A DNA stretch of 11,099 nucleotides from Halanaerobiales bacterium. Lineage in GTDB: Bacteria > Bacillota > Halanaerobiia > Halanaerobiales > M55B127. The notes under the pieces are model-generated. The model had not been told where the DNA came from. It ran no database searches and saw only the letters and a program-made list of their open reading frames with translations. Positions 7,984 through 11,099 of this stretch are shown here, piece by piece (position 1 is the first letter of the stretch; each line of letters opens with the position of its first letter). The position numbers and the translations under genes were made by a program. The stretch is taken from positions 1 through 11,099 of the forward strand of contig JAIPEV010000045.1 of assembly GCA_021736965.1 (NCBI GenBank). Reading direction: 5' to 3'.

Positions 7984-8003
7984 AGGGGAGTATTAACTCC
8001 CCT
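7984..8003 (-). promoter_or_regulatory. Intercistronic GC-rich hairpin between pilin and chaperone genes
   Basis: A perfect 7-bp stem (AGGGGAG with CTCCCCT) and a 6-nt loop stand in otherwise very AT-rich spacer about 30 nt after the pilin stop codon. The following sequence is U-rich but not a clean U-tract. It is likely a partial terminator or a 3'-end stabiliser, giving much more pilin mRNA than chaperone and usher mRNA. Confidence 0.6.
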
Positions 8004-8034
8004 TATATTAGATAAAATACAATAGATGATTATC

Positions 8035-8541
8035 TTATTCAAAAGTTACAATAACATCAAAGGTACCAGAATAGCTACCAGCTACTTGGTTAGCTCCTAC
8101 TTCTAAGGTCGCTCCTACATAAAATGTACCGAAATCACCTATAGAACCACCATTAAAATCTGTAGTAAAGTTACTAACATTCATTGTTTCTGAACTAACT
8201 GGATCTTCAATTGTCACAGTACCACTAGGTATAGCAACTGAGTAATTCACAGAAGTAGGACCACTAACTATAAACTTAGCTGCTTGAACATTGCCATCAT
8301 GGTAAGGAATATTAGTAGTTGACAGAGTACCATCAGATCCCACTGTAACATTACCAGATACTGTACCAGGAGCAAGTACTCCAAAATCAAGTCCTTCACC
8401 ATCTGAATTAGTAACTTCTATAACTGCTAAAACCTCTGCATCAATATCGGCAGTTGCTGTTACTGGATTGCCAGCCAAAGAAACCACACTCACGCCAAAT
8501 ACCATAACCATTACAAGACTAAAAACAAATAATTTTTTCAT
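8035..8541 (-). CDS. Major pilin subunit (DUF4402-like, chaperone-usher type)
   Basis: First gene of the pilus operon, 168 aa, predicted to be the main fibre subunit exported to the cell surface. A signal peptide covers 1-23 (SLA before GNPV). The mature N-terminus (about 24-43) is an alternating strand, PVTATADIDAEVLAVIEV, fitting the donor strand that joins neighbouring subunits. The rest is a beta-sandwich with LDFGVLAPGT, AAKFIVSG, MNVSNF and a C-terminal GSYSGTFDVIVTFE, features of DUF4402-type pilins. The mature chain has no cysteine and is strongly acidic, with about 17 Asp/Glu against one Lys, as expected in a halophile. The ATG at 8541 has AGGAGGG 8 nt upstream. Its first position in the operon, the hairpin after it and the riboswitch before it all fit a highly expressed structural subunit. 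The adhesin at 3532-4365 shares its fold in the C-terminal half. Confidence 0.87.
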   Translation of the reverse strand: MKKLFVFSLVMVMVFGVSVVSLAGNPVTATADIDAEVLAVIEVTNSDGEGLDFGVLAPGTVSGNVTVGSDGTLSTTNIPYHDGNVQAAKFIVSGPTSVNYSVAIPSGTVTIEDPVSSETMNVSNFTTDFNGGSIGDFGTFYVGATLEVGANQVAGSYSGTFDVIVTFE

Positions 8542-8577
8542 TAATTTACCCTCCTGTTATTTTTTATTTTTATACAT

Positions 8578-8657
8578 GCCGTGAATTTTTCACAGCCCCC
8601 CGCAGGTATTTCCTGCTTTATTACAGTTAAAATGTTTTTAAGAAAAACAGATTAACT
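8578..8657 (-). promoter_or_regulatory. Structured 5' leader of the pilin mRNA (three hairpins)
   Basis: Downstream of the riboswitch terminator the leader can fold into three consecutive hairpins. One at 8625-8657 has AGTTAA/TTAACT outer pairs and GTTTTT/AAAAAC inner pairs. One at 8602-8616 pairs GCAGG with CCTGC. One at 8578-8596 pairs GCTGTGAA with TTCACGGC, one of them G-U. A run of six G lies between the last two. I do not recognise it as a named RNA family; 5' stabilisation of an abundant mRNA is the simplest reading. Confidence 0.5.
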
Positions 8658-8684
8658 ATAAAATTTATCTTACATTTAAAAATT

Positions 8685-8708
8685 AAAAAAACGGCCTAAT
8701 TAAGGCCG
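8685..8708 (-). terminator. Intrinsic terminator of the class-II c-di-GMP riboswitch
   Basis: In minus-strand sense CGGCCT (8708-8703) pairs with AGGCCG (8697-8692) over a 5-nt loop, followed at once by seven U. The 5' arm lies inside the conserved 3' end of the aptamer (ACCGGCC), so aptamer and terminator cannot form together. Ligand binding should favour readthrough into the pilus operon. Confidence 0.85.
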
Positions 8709-8776
8709 GTTACACCATTAACTCGCACTTATCATGTTGGTGTCCAGATAAAAATAAGTGGTCATCGTTTCCTTTT
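8702..8776 (-). promoter_or_regulatory. Class-II cyclic di-GMP riboswitch controlling the pilus operon
   Basis: The RNA matches the class-II c-di-GMP aptamer as I know it from Clostridium acetobutylicum. Elements in order are GGAAACGATGA, the first pseudoknot strand CACTTAT (8760-8754), CTGGACACCA, the second pseudoknot strand ATAAGTG (8732-8726), then GAGTTAATGGTGTAACCGGCC. ACACCA (8743-8738) pairs with TGGTGT (8717-8712), giving the expected H-type pseudoknot. The outer P1 is weak (AAGG with CCTT). The terminator's 5' arm overlaps the aptamer 3' end, so c-di-GMP should switch transcription ON. The same class activates type IV pilus and adhesin genes in Clostridioides difficile. Confidence 0.9.
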
Positions 8777-9504
8777 TTATATTTTAAATTAATAATAAAT
8801 ATCCTGTATATAAATATTAAAAATTAAATCTAGAGTAATATAATTATACACAAAATTTAAAACTCCTTCTTTTTTAAAAAAATATTTTTTCCATCTAAAT
8901 TTTATTTATAATTTGACTATCTTTATTATATACTATTCATTATCTTAATTAATGTTAAATATTATACAATTATTGATAAATATTTACAAAATAAACATAT
9001 TTTTAATATTGGGTTATATAATTAGAACCACTAAGGTTTTTAAAATACATTTACATAATCTTTATATCCTATTCAGCGTAAAGTAATATACAAAACATCA
9101 ACAGGGATTAAAACTTATCGTAAAAAGTATCTATCTGAAATACCCTAAAAGTTATATGATTTAATACAATCTTAGAAAATCCAAACTACAAATAGGTAAA
9201 ATATTTTGTTAGCAGATTTTATTAGAAAATTAAAAATGCTCATTGGAAGTAATCTTTCATCTGATAGGTGAAAGTTATCGATTTGAAATTAATATACACT
9301 GATAAACAATATAACTGAAAAAGCATTTAAATAAAAAGATAAGGCTCTTTCAAAATTCTCTTTTAAAATTTTAAAATAATTATTATCAAAGATAACTACA
9401 ATTTTTCGAATTAATAGTTAAATTTACTCATTTACATATTATTTAGTTAAATTAGGGTATGCTTAGCTAAGAAACTGTTATAAAAACTTTAAAAAGAAAT
9501 TAAC
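8777..9504. other. AT-rich region without recognisable genes
   Basis: No convincing coding sequence on either strand; stop codons are dense in every frame. It probably holds the pilus-operon promoter (see 8961-8989) and a long 5' leader. One compact hairpin with a 9-bp stem and 3-nt loop lies at 9254-9274 without a U-tract on either side. The rest may be worn-out accessory DNA like the transposase remnant next to it. Confidence 0.6.
8961..8989 (-). promoter_or_regulatory. Possible promoter for the pilus operon
   Basis: On the minus strand TTGTAA (8984-8989) and TATAAT (8961-8966) are 17 nt apart. Transcription would start near 8954, about 180 nt before the riboswitch. The region is so AT-rich that chance matches are likely. 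A second TATAAT at 8843-8848 is closer to the aptamer but lacks a -35 box. Confidence 0.35.
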
Positions 9505-10545
9505 TTAAGCTGCTGTTTTCTCTTCTTGCTTGTTTAATCTTTTAGCGTAATCTTTTGACAGTTATTAAACTAATACAGCTTAATAAATTATAATCTTTAA
9601 CTTTATTTTTGTCATTAACTCTTGCTTTTTTAAGCCTAGTTTTTCTTATTACCTAATAAACGTACTTTCCACACTAATCCTGTTATCATATATCTTCTAC
9701 CAGGTTTTAGACCCATGATGAGGTGTAAAAATATACCTAGGATCAGCTTTAGGTCTTGTCTTAGTTGCATGGCCATAAATAGAATTAAAACGTCAGAACT
9801 TCTATATTTATTAACTTACTTGTTATTCACCCAGAAAACCATTTTAGGATCAGCACTACATGAGGAAGTACCATCAAAATTGTATTATCCGAAAGATAAC
9901 TTTTTTCAGCGTTTCTTTTATTGATTAGAGTCACATCTTATCCATTGTAATCAAAAAATATATTTTTATAGATCTGATTATAATCATAAACTAAATCCAT
10001 AATCCAATATTTAAGCAATTCACACTTAATATCAGTTAATAATTCACTTAACCTTTGGATTAAAGTAAGTGCCTGATTACAATAAGCTTCGTTTTTTAGT
10101 GTAACAGTAATAGCAAGTATAAATTTAAATATAGCAGCAGCAGCAAAGTGTACTTTCCAGCTAAACCAGGTTATCTTCTTTTTAAATCTATCAAACTTAG
10201 CTCTCATATTGGGTATCAAAATTGTTTTATCAATATGATATTTTGGTATAGCTCGTTGATATGATTTTAATTTAGAAGCATCTATAGCTGTTGCTTTACA
10301 GTCAAATAAGTCTAATTGATTTGCTCTTTCCAATAATTGAAAACAAAGTTTTTCTAAACAATTAGACTATGATAACTTTTCAAAATAGCGAGACATGGTA
10401 ACTTCACTTGGTACTTTAACAACTTAAAACCCAAAACCAGAGACATAATAAATCTAAAATCTCTTTTAGGCTTGTGAGCAATGGATAATTTTTAATTCTT
10501 TGAGCTAAAAAAGTCTTAAAAGTTGGTTGTACAGAATATCAATTA
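9505..10545 (-). pseudogene. Decayed DDE transposase (InsH-like N-terminus plus DDE domain)
   Basis: Minus-strand remains of a transposase broken by several frameshifts and stop codons. Fragments in order are QPTFKTFLAQRIKNYP near 10525-10480; VPSEVTMSRYFEKLS at 10414-10370; ATAIDASKLKSYQRAIPK at about 10295-10245, within the longest open stretch (10333-9938); FDGTSSCSADPKMVFW near 9880-9835; ADPRYIFTPHHGSKTW, about 9755-9705; GLKKARV and LLSCISL near 9630-9575; and a C-terminus ending KRLNKQEEKTAA at about 9540-9505. The order and spacing are those of IS4/IS5-superfamily transposases with a DUF772-like start. I found no clear terminal inverted repeats. It is surely inactive. Confidence 0.8.
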
Positions 10546-10678
10546 ATCCTTTTTAGAGTTATTAGACAACTGATTATCACTTTTGGATAGTTCAGTATTT
10601 TCAAAAATATATTATAATTATGTTTTACCTTGAGGTTTGAATGTATCTTTTAAGGAAAACAAACTTATTTGTTATATA

Positions 10679-10697
10679 CTCAACTTTCGCAGTTGAG
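10679..10697 (-). terminator. Hairpin at the end of the IS4-type transposase gene
   Basis: CTCAACT and AGTTGAG form a 7-bp stem over a 5-nt loop, covering the last codons and stop of the transposase. There is no clean U-tract after it. It may be an mRNA-end hairpin or part of an element end. Confidence 0.4.
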
Positions 10698-11099
10698 ATT
10701 CCTTAATGGTTCCTTGATATAATTAGGAAGAAGCCCAAAAAAGTAGTCTAATAGTTTATTTATCTTCTCTTCAGTAATTTTCAAACAATCATGAAGAGAT
10801 TGCTTTAATAAATCTATTATCAGCAACAGTGCTTCCATAAACTTAATATCTGAAAGTTCATCACAGTACTCAAAAAATATTCCGCCAAATGTTCTGGAAT
10901 CTTTGTTACTCCGTACTTTAAGTGATAACATAATATATCTGGTAAACACTATTGTTGTGTGAGCAAACATCATATCATAACTTCTGCCTTGAAATTCTTT
11001 GGCTAAACGTAAATATGATTTGTTCATCTTAAAAAAGACTTCTATATCCCAGCGTTTACCGTAAATACGGATAATTTCTTCATCTGATAATGTTAAATC
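10680..11099 (-). CDS. IS4-family transposase, C-terminal part (runs off the window)
   Basis: The frame is open to the window edge, so only the last 139 aa are visible and the true start lies beyond 11099. The visible part begins DLTLSDEEIIRIYGKRWDIEVFFK and continues into MNKSYLRLAKEFQGRSYDMMFAHT. It contains the IS4 signature Y-x2-R-x3-E-x6-K (YGKRWDIEVFFKMNK), whose Glu is the third catalytic residue of the DDE triad. The remaining C-terminus is helical and ends LRNLNCES. No frameshift is visible in this part, unlike the older remnant beside it, so this element may still be intact. A Met at 11027 is internal and not the start. It is unrelated to the pilus genes in function. Confidence 0.85.
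   Translation of the reverse strand, partial: DLTLSDEEIIRIYGKRWDIEVFFKMNKSYLRLAKEFQGRSYDMMFAHTTIVFTRYIMLSLKVRSNKDSRTFGGIFFEYCDELSDIKFMEALLLIIDLLKQSLHDCLKITEEKINKLLDYFFGLLPNYIKEPLRNLNCES

Noticed and set aside
9104..9120. Stretch resembling part of a CRISPR repeat (GGGATTAAAAC)
   Set aside because: Only one copy, no regularly spaced repeats and no cas genes nearby.
9210..9320. Short minus-strand open stretch of about 38 codons
   Set aside because: Bounded closely by stop codons, no start with a ribosome binding site, and no family resemblance.
9340..9375. Possible insertion-sequence end (GGCTCTTTCAAAATTC)
   Set aside because: It resembles some element termini, but I found no matching inverted copy beyond the transposase start near 10550-10670.
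9715..9924. 69-codon open frame on the plus strand
   Set aside because: It is antisense to the transposase remnant, whose minus-strand fragments explain the sequence better.

Overview
The window looks like a chromosome segment of a low-GC, outer-membrane-bearing (diderm) Firmicute, most plausibly of the Halanaerobiales. Reasons: AT-rich DNA with strong GGAGG-type ribosome binding sites, clostridial-type cyclic di-GMP (c-di-GMP) riboswitches, a GGDEF plus HD-GYP signalling protein, an outer-membrane usher that only makes sense in a two-membrane cell, and a very acidic pilin as expected in a halophile. This is inferred from sequence reading; no database search was possible.

Layout. (1) 50-2392, plus strand: a membrane-anchored sensor with three PAS-like regions, an intact GGDEF domain and an intact HD-GYP domain, predicted to make and/or degrade c-di-GMP. 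Two hairpin terminators follow. (2) 2671-3443, minus strand: a small secreted beta-rich protein of unknown family. It has its own good promoter and a leader with two class-I c-di-GMP (GEMM) aptamers in tandem. The first is followed by an intrinsic terminator and the second abuts the Shine-Dalgarno sequence. (3) 3532-8541, minus strand: a complete chaperone-usher pilus operon in the order pilin, periplasmic chaperone, usher, two-domain adhesin. (4) 8685-8776: a class-II c-di-GMP riboswitch whose 3' end overlaps a terminator, predicted to turn the pilus operon ON when c-di-GMP is high. (5) 8777-9504: AT-rich DNA with no gene found. (6) 9505-11099: insertion-sequence debris, namely a heavily decayed DDE transposase and the C-terminal part of an IS4-type transposase that runs off the window.

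How it fits together. Two structurally unrelated c-di-GMP riboswitch classes control neighbouring surface-protein units beside a c-di-GMP enzyme. Base pairing suggests ON control for the pilus. It suggests, less securely, OFF control for the small secreted protein, through terminator release and Shine-Dalgarno sequestration. The region can be read as a c-di-GMP-controlled surface-attachment island. The most interesting points are a chaperone-usher pilus in a Firmicute, its riboswitch control, and the tandem class-I leader.
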